Positions 27,711 through 34,987 of a DNA stretch of 64,000 nt are shown in pieces. Position numbers and translations under genes: made by a program. The DNA comes from Bacteroidota bacterium (GTDB taxonomy: Bacteria > Bacteroidota > Ignavibacteria > UBA10030 > UBA8401), in NCBI GenBank assembly GCA_030679145.1, contig JAUXTU010000055.1, positions 27,333 to 91,332 on the forward strand, given 5' to 3'. Numbering within the stretch: position 1 is the first letter of the stretch; every line of letters begins with the position of its first letter. The notes beneath the pieces were generated by a model, which was given only the letters and a program-made list of their open reading frames with translations, was not told the origin of the DNA and made no database searches.

Positions 27711-29672
27711 CTAATCCTTCTTCTTTCTGCTAACCATTTTACGCACGACCTTATGTTCGCGCGGTTTAAATTCTCGTTCTTCCGGAATCAATGTCTTCCA
27801 GTCCGGTCCGCCATGCGGTTTCGGTCTGTCGAAACTTCGTGTTTCGGTAAATGATTCCCTTTTTTCAAAACTATGTTCTCGTTTCTGTGCATCAAACGGT
27901 TCACGTTTCGCAAATCCGCCTTCTCTGCGGCCTGCGCCGAATGAATCCCGTTTTGCAAAACTTTTCCGCTCGCCTCCGAATGAAGGTTTCTTTCCGAAGC
28001 TTCGACGTTCTCCGCCAAATGATTCTCGTTTCGCATATCCGCCTTCTTTACGTTCTCCACCGAATGATTCCCGTTTCACAAATCCGCTATCTTTGCGCTC
28101 TCCGCCAAATGATTCACGTTTTGGATATCCGCTGTCTCTACGACCGCCTCCAAACGAATCACGTTTAGGGAAACCACCTTCTTTACGAGCACCACCGAAT
28201 GAATCACGTCGCGGGAAACCGCCTTCTTTGCGATCTCCGCCAAACGATTCACGTTTTGCGTATCCGCCTTCTTTGCGTTCACCGCTGCCGAATGAATCCC
28301 GTTTTGGGTATCCGGTGCTTCGTTTTTCTCCGCTGCCAAATCCGCTGCTGCCGGTTCTACGATCATCTCGTTTGAAACCTTCGCGGCGATCCGGACGACT
28401 TCCAAAACTTGAACGTCTGTCCGTTCCACGATCATTTCGTTTGAAACGGTCTCTGTTTTCTCCGCGATGTTCTCTGTTGAAATTCGGTTCATCGTTTGAT
28501 TGATGATCAGATCCCGCCAGCTTTACAGGTTTTTCTTCTACCTTATTGTAATCAAAGTCAGGATATTTTTTAATTTCAAATTTCTTTCCGATGAACTGCT
28601 CGATCTTTTTTACGTGTCGTGCTTCATTTCGCGTAACAAAGGTTAATGCATCTCCGGTTGAAAGTGCGCGCCCCGTTCGACCGATGCGGTGAATATAATC
28701 TTCTGCATAGGTTGGGATGTCATAATTGATGACGTGTGAAATTCCTTCAACGTCAATTCCACGTGCTGCAACATCCGTTGCCACTAAAACTTTGTATTGA
28801 CCTTGCTTGAATCCGGCAAGCGCGCGTTGTCGCTGTGCCTGCGTTCTGTCCGAATGGATCGATATTGCTTTGATTCCATTCTTATGTAAATTATTTGAAA
28901 CTCGTTCTGCGCCGACTTTCGTTTTGGAAAATACCAGCACGCAGTCCAATTCTTTTGTTTGAAGAATATGAAGCAGAAGGCTCAATTTTTTGTCATCATT
29001 CACAGTATAAAAATGCTGCGTTACTGTTGTTGCCGGTGTGCGCTGATGACCAACTTCGATCAATTCCGGATTTTTTTGGATGTTCTTTACCAATGCGCGA
29101 ATTTCTTTTCCCATCGTTGCGGAAAATAACAATGTTTGCCGTGTTGCCGGAGTTTGTTTAATGATCAATCGCATATCATCGATGAATCCCATATCAAACA
29201 TTCTATCTGCTTCATCCAGTACAAGTACTTCAACATTCGATAGGTTGACACTTCTGCGTTCTAAATGGTCGATCAATCGTCCCGGTGTAGCGATAAGAAT
29301 ATCGACGCCTCGTGATAATTGTTTTAATTGATTCTGAATATTAGTTCCACCATAAATTGAAAGAGCTTTCACCGGAAGGAATCGTCCGTATTGTTTTACG
29401 GCATCTTCGATCTGCTGAGCAAGTTCACGTGTTGGTGTAAGAATAAGTGCTTTAATGTGATGCGATTTTTCTGTCTGTTCCGCCAAGCGGTTCAGGATTG
29501 GAAGTGTGAACGCAGCGGTTTTACCCGTTCCTGTTTGCGCACTGCCGATAATATCTTTGCCGGCGACTGCCAGCGGAATTGCACGTGCCTGAATTTCAGT
29601 GGGGGTAGAATACCCGGTCGCAAGAATTCCTTGCACAAGTCGGTCGTTAAGACCAAGGGCTTGAAAAGCCAT
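27711..29672 (-). CDS. DEAD-box RNA helicase, RhlE/DeaD type with long repetitive tail
   Basis: The 653-residue helicase unwinds RNA in ribosome assembly or decay. The Q-motif is followed by Walker A (45-52, AQTGTGKT), DEAD (153-156), SAT (184-186), VAARGID (301-307) and HRIGRTGR (328-335). After about residue 375 there is an Arg/Gly/Ser/Phe-rich tail of about 280 residues built from a roughly 13-residue unit with the core RESFGGxRKEGG(F/Y). It would bind RNA non-specifically and could drive condensation. It ends in a basic stretch (VSRKKKD). Confidence 0.95.
   Translation of the reverse strand: MAFQALGLNDRLVQGILATGYSTPTEIQARAIPLAVAGKDIIGSAQTGTGKTAAFTLPILNRLAEQTEKSHHIKALILTPTRELAQQIEDAVKQYGRFLPVKALSIYGGTNIQNQLKQLSRGVDILIATPGRLIDHLERRSVNLSNVEVLVLDEADRMFDMGFIDDMRLIIKQTPATRQTLLFSATMGKEIRALVKNIQKNPELIEVGHQRTPATTVTQHFYTVNDDKKLSLLLHILQTKELDCVLVFSKTKVGAERVSNNLHKNGIKAISIHSDRTQAQRQRALAGFKQGQYKVLVATDVAARGIDVEGISHVINYDIPTYAEDYIHRIGRTGRALSTGDALTFVTRNEARHVKKIEQFIGKKFEIKKYPDFDYNKVEEKPVKLAGSDHQSNDEPNFNREHRGENRDRFKRNDRGTDRRSSFGSRPDRREGFKRDDRRTGSSGFGSGEKRSTGYPKRDSFGSGERKEGGYAKRESFGGDRKEGGFPRRDSFGGARKEGGFPKRDSFGGGRRDSGYPKRESFGGERKDSGFVKRESFGGERKEGGYAKRESFGGERRSFGKKPSFGGERKSFAKRDSFGAGRREGGFAKREPFDAQKREHSFEKRESFTETRSFDRPKPHGGPDWKTLIPEEREFKPREHKVVRKMVSRKKKD
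27870..28330. repeat. Tandem ~39-bp coding repeats in the helicase tail
   Basis: About nine imperfect units encode the RESFGG/RDSFGG-RKEGG module of the helicase C-terminus. Codons vary between units, so the array is old rather than freshly expanded, but the unit number may still vary among strains. Confidence 0.75.
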
Positions 29673-30168
29673 TATTTTAGATCCTTTTGTTTATTATTTG
29701 CCGCAAACAAAGCGCAGAAACAGACTAATCACTCTTATTCTGAGCGTAGCGAAGAATCTCAAACGAGAATACTCGCAGGGTGTTGATTTAAGGCAAACGT
29801 TGTGTTAAAAAATGACTCGCTGCTTTTTGGATGCAGTGTGCGGAAGGAAAATCCTAATGCGAATTGCCATCAGAGAAGCGTGTCGTATATCCGCTTCTGA
29901 GACAGTGTTAGATTTTCAGATGCGGTGTTGCATATTTGCAACGCTTAAATATACACAAAGAATGGCAGAGTTCCAATTAATGTTTGTTAATGATGTTTAA
30001 TCATTATACTCTCTGGAAAACTTTGAAAAAAACTTTGGCAAGGGTGTCGGTGAGTGTATCGAAACGATATATTATATTCTGTAATTGAAAGTCAGATTAA
30101 AAGTATCTATATTAGTTGCAATAAATCGAAACTATGAAATTGAGCAACTTACTACCGATGGGGATAGC
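29673..30168. other. Intergenic region, no gene supported
   Basis: This 496-base stretch lies between the divergent helicase and ArsR genes. It holds a segment at about 29738-29762 (ATTCTGAGCGTAGCGAAGAA) that matches one arm of the hairpin element at 40158-40268. A 62-codon frame (29812-30000) shows no ribosome site and odd composition, and I do not accept it. Promoters for both flanking genes should be here, but I cannot place them with confidence. Confidence 0.5.
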
Positions 30169-30489
30169 ATGAGCAAAGAAATCTTTCAACTTCACGCCGA
30201 AGTGTGCAAAACACTTTCCCACGCAAAACGACTGGAAATACTCAGTATCCTCAGAAATGATGAATTAAGCGTTGGAGATATCGTCGATACGATGGAAATC
30301 CCGAAAGCGAATGTCTCACAACATCTTGCCGTACTGCGTAAAGCCGGAATTCTAGATTCGCGCAGGGATGGGTTGAATGTTTATTACAGTATTTCTAATC
30401 CCAAAGTGATAAAAGCGTGCGATTTGATGCGCGAAGTGCTTGTAGAACATCAAACCAAGAAGAGCAAACTCATGAAAAATATTGCGTGA
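30169..30489 (+). CDS. ArsR-family winged-helix regulator
   Basis: The ATG at 30169 has GGGGAT upstream and gives 106 residues; a longer frame from 30085 is not supported. The wHTH is clear: CKTLSHAKRLEILSIL, SVGDIVDTMEIPKANVSQHLAVLRKAGIL and RRDGLNVYYSI. Two cysteines, C13 and C84, could act as a thiol switch as in sulfide-sensing SqrR/BigR, though C13 is not in the usual helix position. It precedes the sulfide-oxidoreductase gene by 13 bases and probably regulates the cluster. Confidence 0.9.
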   Translation: MSKEIFQLHAEVCKTLSHAKRLEILSILRNDELSVGDIVDTMEIPKANVSQHLAVLRKAGILDSRRDGLNVYYSISNPKVIKACDLMREVLVEHQTKKSKLMKNIA

Positions 30490-30502
30490 AAGGAATAGTA
30501 TT

Positions 30503-31744
30503 GTGACCAGAAAAACTATTGTTATTGTTGGCGGCGGAGTTGGCGGAATTGTTGTCTCCAATGAACTCCGGCGAAATTTACCGCTGTCACATCGAATCGT
30601 TTTAATTGAGAAAAATGCAGTGCATACATTTGCTCCATCATATCTATGGTTGATGACGGGAGACCGCACGCCGGAAAAGATATCAACGCCGCTGAAAAGT
30701 TTGGTTCGAGATGGAATCGAAGTAATTCATGCCGAGGTTACTAAAATTGATGTATCACGAAAATCTGTTACCGCTTCAAATCAGGAATTGAATTACGATT
30801 ATCTGGTCGTCGCTCTTGGAGCAGAACTCGCTCCCGAGTTAATTCCCGGTTTGTCGGAAAGCGCATTTTCATATTATTCATTCACCGAAACAGTGAGACT
30901 ACAAAAGGCACTGATTGATTTTGAAGGAGGAACAATCGGCATTGTCGTTTGTTCAATGCCATACAAATGTCCAGGCGCGCCGCACGAAGGAGCCATGCTG
31001 ATTGCTGATTATTTCCAAAAACGTGGAATGAAGGAGAAAATAAAAATCCATCTCTTTACTCCAGAGCCGCAGCCTATGCCCGTTGCCGGTCCGCAACTTG
31101 GCGAAGCAGTGAAACAAATGCTTGCAACCAAAGGAATTTCGTTTCATCCTCTCCATAAAATAATTTCTGTAAATTCACAAAGTCGTGAGATCTCATTTGA
31201 AGGAAAAGATCCATTTCATTTCAATATGCTTGTAGCAATTCCACCACACCGCGCTCCACGTATAGTTCGTGAATCTGGTTTATCAAATGAAGCGGGATGG
31301 ATTCCTGTTGACCGCTCCACGCTTAAAGCAAATGCTGAAAATGTATATGCAATTGGAGATGTTACGGCATTAGGAATTCCCGGAAGATGGAAACCAGACG
31401 TTCCGATGATGCTTCCTAAGGCAGGAGTGTTTGCTCACGATCAGGCTGAAATTGTCGCAAAGCGCATAACAGATGAAATCAACGGACAATCACCGACTGC
31501 ACAATTTTGCGGAACCGGATATTGCATGCTTGAAGCGGGGGAAGGAATGGCGGGTTTTGCATATGGTGATTTCTTAAACGATCCACACCCAACACTTCAA
31601 TTACGTAATATCGGCAGAGCGTGGCATTGGGGGAAAATAATTTTTGAACAATGGTGGCTTGCACCATTTGGATTGAAGAAAAACATTTTTGGTCTTCTGT
31701 TAAAACTTGGTGCAAAGATGTTAAGAATTCCGATAAAATTATGA
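30503..31744 (+). CDS. Sulfide:quinone oxidoreductase / FccB-like flavoprotein
   Basis: The GTG at 30503 is preceded by AAAGGA and gives 413 residues. The FAD-binding loop is VGGGVGGIVVSNEL. A second FAD motif, NVYAIGDVTA, lies near residue 290. Redox cysteine candidates are C150/C156 (CSMPYKC) and C336/C341 (FCGTGYC), placed like C161/C337 of flavocytochrome c sulfide dehydrogenase. An amphipathic, aromatic C-terminus (WHWGKIIFEQWW) would attach it to the membrane. It oxidises sulfide to sulfane sulfur or polysulfide. The DsrE gene downstream fits this. Confidence 0.85.
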   Translation: MTRKTIVIVGGGVGGIVVSNELRRNLPLSHRIVLIEKNAVHTFAPSYLWLMTGDRTPEKISTPLKSLVRDGIEVIHAEVTKIDVSRKSVTASNQELNYDYLVVALGAELAPELIPGLSESAFSYYSFTETVRLQKALIDFEGGTIGIVVCSMPYKCPGAPHEGAMLIADYFQKRGMKEKIKIHLFTPEPQPMPVAGPQLGEAVKQMLATKGISFHPLHKIISVNSQSREISFEGKDPFHFNMLVAIPPHRAPRIVRESGLSNEAGWIPVDRSTLKANAENVYAIGDVTALGIPGRWKPDVPMMLPKAGVFAHDQAEIVAKRITDEINGQSPTAQFCGTGYCMLEAGEGMAGFAYGDFLNDPHPTLQLRNIGRAWHWGKIIFEQWWLAPFGLKKNIFGLLLKLGAKMLRIPIKL

Positions 31745-31764
31745 TTTCACTGTAACTATCGAAA

Positions 31765-32556
31765 ATGGACAAATTTTTAGAAAATAAAAACTATCAAGAA
31801 CCATCGGTTTTTACTCCGGAGAATTTACTACGTGAAGCGAGGAGACAAAAATCAATTGAACATTGTCGAATCCCCAATGTTTGTATCCTTGATCCCGATG
31901 GTGATTTGGTTGAGTATCTTTTACGAACAGGGCAAGCGGATTTAAATAAGTGTTGGGCTTGCTATCATACAAAACTTTACAGTTTTACGTATAAAGAATT
32001 AGAATTTGGTGTGGTGGGTTGTGTTGTTGGCTCATCATTTGCGGTTTTAGTTGCGGAAGAACTGTTTGCTTCAGGCTGTCAATTACTCATAAGTGTTACG
32101 TCGGCGGGCATTATTAATTCGCCTCAAAATAATTCCCGATTCATTTTAATAGATCGAACAATTCGAGATGAAGGGACGAGTTATCATTATTTACCTCCCA
32201 ATGAAGATGCTTCCATCAATAAAACATTATTGAATATTTTACTCAACTCTTTTAATGATTCATCACTATTAGTTGAGAGTGGCACAAGTTGGACAACCGA
32301 TGCTCCATTTAGAGAAACTATTTCAGCTATTGAGTTTGCAAAGAACAAAAAAGTTACCTGTGTTGAAATGGAAGCCGCTGCACTTTATGCTTTTGCAAAA
32401 GTTAAAAATAAAAATGTAATCTGTTTTGCACACCTCACTAACACAATGGCACAAAGCAAAGGTGATTTTGAAAAAGGGGAGGAAATGGGAAGTGTAGATA
32501 CCCTTGAATTAATTTATCATGCTGCTAAAATATTAGCAACGGAGAAGGAAAAATGA
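31765..32556 (+). CDS. Nucleoside phosphorylase, uridine-phosphorylase-like
   Basis: The 263-residue protein belongs to the PNP/UDP phosphorylase superfamily. The recognised blocks are the phosphate-binding region VVGSSFAVLVAEELFASGC, SVTSAGI and the ribose/base site CVEMEAAALYAFAK near residue 210. It cleaves a nucleoside with phosphate; the substrate is unclear. It sits between the sulfide oxidoreductase and the DsrE gene and overlaps the latter by four bases, which is an unusual position. Confidence 0.9.
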   Translation: MDKFLENKNYQEPSVFTPENLLREARRQKSIEHCRIPNVCILDPDGDLVEYLLRTGQADLNKCWACYHTKLYSFTYKELEFGVVGCVVGSSFAVLVAEELFASGCQLLISVTSAGIINSPQNNSRFILIDRTIRDEGTSYHYLPPNEDASINKTLLNILLNSFNDSSLLVESGTSWTTDAPFRETISAIEFAKNKKVTCVEMEAAALYAFAKVKNKNVICFAHLTNTMAQSKGDFEKGEEMGSVDTLELIYHAAKILATEKEK

Positions 32557-32873
32557 AAATAGGAATCATTATTGAAACGAATGAACCGGAAAAAGCTTGG
32601 AATGGTGTTCGCTTTGGTAACACAGCATTAAAACAAGGACACGAAGTAAAGATATTTCTTATGAGCGCCGGTGTTGAAATTGAAAGTATTGTTCATGAAA
32701 AATATAACGCGAAGAAACAAATTGATGAATTTATCCAAAACAAAGGAATCGTTTTAGCGTGCGGCACATGCATTAAATCGCGAGATCAAGATAGCACAGA
32801 AGTTTGTCCTATCTCAACGATGATAGATTGTTTAGAAATGGTGGAGTGGGCTGATAAGGTTATTACGTTCTGA
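32553..32873 (+). CDS. DsrE-family sulfur-transfer protein
   Basis: The 106-residue protein has the DsrE/DsrF fold: IGIIIETNEPEKAWNGVRFGNTALKQGHEVKIFLM at the N-terminus and the cysteine motif LACGTC near residue 70, a likely persulfide site. Such proteins carry or accept sulfane sulfur in the cytoplasm. It overlaps the phosphorylase gene by four bases and ends five bases before the third copy of the hydratase 3' end. Confidence 0.88.
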   Translation: MKIGIIIETNEPEKAWNGVRFGNTALKQGHEVKIFLMSAGVEIESIVHEKYNAKKQIDEFIQNKGIVLACGTCIKSRDQDSTEVCPISTMIDCLEMVEWADKVITF

Positions 32874-32877
32874 TCAA

Positions 32878-32945
32878 CTATTTGTTCTTCCACATTGGTT
32901 TCCGTTTATCCACAAACGCTTTCATCTCTTCTTTTTTGATTTTCA
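32878..32945 (-). repeat. Hydratase 3'-end copy 3 (diverged)
   Basis: Read on the minus strand, this encodes a crotonase-like tail (KEEMKAFVDKRKPMWKNK and a TAG stop), with about 83 percent identity to copy 2 at 34871-34940. It begins exactly where copy 2 begins (TGAAAATCAAAAAAG). It carries the same extra A in the A-run relative to the intact gene. It overlaps the stop codon of the outer-membrane protein gene. Differences from the intact tail are conservative, so this looks like the end of a different allele. Confidence 0.85.
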
Positions 32946-34760
32946 AGGATAAATACTGATTCCTATCCACCATGCAAACGAGAAAAGAGGATCGGAATAT
33001 GGACGATCATTGATTGACGGTGAAACAAGGAGGCGCAAATTGAATAATGGCGTTGGGGATACCGTAAATCCTCCAATGAACGATGTTTCAATATCGCTCA
33101 GTCGTTTTTTTGGTGTGGTGTATTGTTCTGCAAAATTAGTTTGAGTTGTTGTTGTCCCTGATTCTGTGCGTGTGCGGTAAGAAAAATATTGTGTTGTGAC
33201 ATCTTCAATTTCCCATTCAGTCATTCTTCTGTTAATTCCAAAAAGCAAAGTCCCGACTGCTGACGTTTTTAAGGTAAAGATAAGAGGAATTTGAATAGTT
33301 GTAAGTTTTGTTACGAAACGCCAATCTACATTTTTGCCTTCGGAAAGTTTAAAAATTGAATTGGAAGTTGAATTATTTGAGCTGGAAGAATTATAAGAAG
33401 AATTCAGAACTATTGTTCCATCGGATGTAGAAAGCTCTGTAATGTCGGACTCTCCCGATATCCCCACGTAAAGTTCTCTTTTTTGATCAAATTTCCAATT
33501 CAGCGAAATAATTCCGCGGTGAAAAATTCGTTCCGATGTTCCTTTTCCATTTCGCGTATCGGATACCGAATACTGAGATTCGTTTTGGTTCCAGTTCCCT
33601 AGATATTCGTACCGATTTGAATAATTGGACGAGTCGTTGATAAAAGATGCATTTGTAATGTCGAGGTTCTGTGTCTGCATTTGATATACGAATGTTACTG
33701 TTTTACCTGGACCAATTTGCGTTAAGAAATTCACACCGCCGTAATATGTGTTGCCGTTATGGTTCCATGTTTGATCTGTTTTCGAAAACCGGCGGTTGTA
33801 ATTCCACAATGGGGGTTTGTTTACACTTCCATCCGCGTAAAACGAAGTATCACGCCGATTGAGATTCTGCACCGCTGTTCCGGTGAGTAATCCAAGATTT
33901 GCTCCGATAATTTTTCCATCATCTATGCGATATTGCAACCCGCCGTTCAGATCCCAATGGTTATATGTTTGCCCGCGCGACTCAAGATTGTACCACGTTG
34001 AAGTACTCGCTTGAGAGTTTGTCCAAAGATTGTTGGATCCGACTTCGCCGTTCCGGTCAAACACCGAGCGGTTTACTTTCAAACCAACGGTGAAATCGGT
34101 TGAAAGATCATATCCGGCGAACAGTGAAAAGAAATGACCGGTGTGATGCATATTGTTTTCACCGCCGCTTCTATTGATGATTGGTCCGCTTTCTAATGTT
34201 GTGATTCTATTACCAGCATAATCATATCCTGGCATATTGTTGTAAATATCCTGTGGAATAGAATAATATTCCTCGTCTTGGAAAATCGCTTGGTACGTAA
34301 TACCGAGCGATAAAGCAGGGAGTGTACTGATCATCGGTCGTGTAAGAAAAGCAGCAGAAAAGATCGGTTCAATACTTTTTTGAGTGTTAATATAATATGT
34401 TGGATAAGGAGCTATCCGCAAATCGGCAATATCTGCGGTGATGCGTGGAGTGGCGAAATAATTTTGTTGCTTAGCAATATCCGGATTCGTTCGAAAATCT
34501 ATATAAATGTAATTTTCTGATAGCGAATCTGAATACACATTTGCCGGATTAATATTTAGATTGAGCAAGGGATCGTTAATGAGACCCGGTGCAACTGAAG
34601 ATAATCCTTTCAATCCATAAGGATTAACAAAATTCGGTGTAAAGAAAAAACTCGTTTGCTCAAATGATTTTTCTAACGAGCGATCTGAATAATAATATTG
34701 AGCATTGAGGGTTGAAAGAAAAAGGCAAGTTCCAATGAAAATTATCGCGAGGTGTTTCAT
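32943..34760 (-). CDS. Outer-membrane beta-barrel protein, unknown family
   Basis: The 605-residue protein has a signal peptide (residues 1-20, ending LNAQ) and an excellent ribosome site (AAAGGAGG). The rest is rich in Tyr, Asn, Ser and Thr, with alternating strands and a Ser/Asn repeat (NSSYNSSSSNNSTSNS near 455-470), consistent with a barrel of 14 or more strands. The C-terminus (WWIGISIYP) is less typical of a barrel end. No family is recognised. It lies between copies 2 and 3 of the hydratase 3' end. Confidence 0.7.
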   Translation of the reverse strand: MKHLAIIFIGTCLFLSTLNAQYYYSDRSLEKSFEQTSFFFTPNFVNPYGLKGLSSVAPGLINDPLLNLNINPANVYSDSLSENYIYIDFRTNPDIAKQQNYFATPRITADIADLRIAPYPTYYINTQKSIEPIFSAAFLTRPMISTLPALSLGITYQAIFQDEEYYSIPQDIYNNMPGYDYAGNRITTLESGPIINRSGGENNMHHTGHFFSLFAGYDLSTDFTVGLKVNRSVFDRNGEVGSNNLWTNSQASTSTWYNLESRGQTYNHWDLNGGLQYRIDDGKIIGANLGLLTGTAVQNLNRRDTSFYADGSVNKPPLWNYNRRFSKTDQTWNHNGNTYYGGVNFLTQIGPGKTVTFVYQMQTQNLDITNASFINDSSNYSNRYEYLGNWNQNESQYSVSDTRNGKGTSERIFHRGIISLNWKFDQKRELYVGISGESDITELSTSDGTIVLNSSYNSSSSNNSTSNSIFKLSEGKNVDWRFVTKLTTIQIPLIFTLKTSAVGTLLFGINRRMTEWEIEDVTTQYFSYRTRTESGTTTTQTNFAEQYTTPKKRLSDIETSFIGGFTVSPTPLFNLRLLVSPSINDRPYSDPLFSFAWWIGISIYP

Positions 34761-34870
34761 ATAACCTCCTTTTGGAGATGAGCGGACTAAGCTTTTCTGT
34801 TAAACTGTACTTTAAAATTCCCCTTAATTTTTGAAAGAGTCAAGTGCAAATTTATAGCAAACTGTTTATA

Positions 34871-34940
34871 ATTATTTATCCTTCCACACCGCTTTTCGTT
34901 TCTCCACAAATGCTTTCATTCCTTCTTTTTTGATTTTCAG
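34871..34940 (-). repeat. Hydratase 3'-end copy 2
   Basis: These 70 bases match 37319-37387 (the end of the intact hydratase gene) at all but three substitutions and one inserted A. Two substitutions are synonymous third-position changes in Lys and Ala codons, and the third (GAT to AAT, Asp to Asn) lies upstream of the indel. The copy still ends in the same TAA. Similarity stops abruptly on the left at the ACTGAA position of the hydratase. Confidence 0.92.
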
Positions 34941-34987
34941 TATTAACAAACGAGAGTTCCTATTAAAGTTTGTTCATGAGATATTTT

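Larger units (their letters stand above)
32878..34940 (-). mobile_element. Putative single-gene insertion unit 2 (outer-membrane protein cargo)
   Basis: This segment of about 2.06 kb is bounded by hydratase 3'-end copies 2 and 3 in the same orientation and contains one gene, in the direction of the hydratase. No recombinase, no inverted repeats and no other frame are seen. The interpretation as an inserted unit rests on the repeats alone. Confidence 0.4.

Noticed and set aside
27870..28330. CRISPR array
   Set aside because: The regular repeats are in-frame coding units of the helicase without unique spacers. No CRISPR array was found anywhere in the window.
28076..28503. Long frames opposite and beside the helicase tail
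   Set aside because: They are shadows created by the repetitive tail of the real gene.
29812..30000. 62-codon frame in the helicase-ArsR gap
   Set aside because: No ribosome site, odd Cys/Met-rich composition, no similarity to anything known.
30085..30168. Longer N-terminus of the ArsR regulator
   Set aside because: The added residues do not fit the family, and the ATG at 30169 has a good ribosome site.
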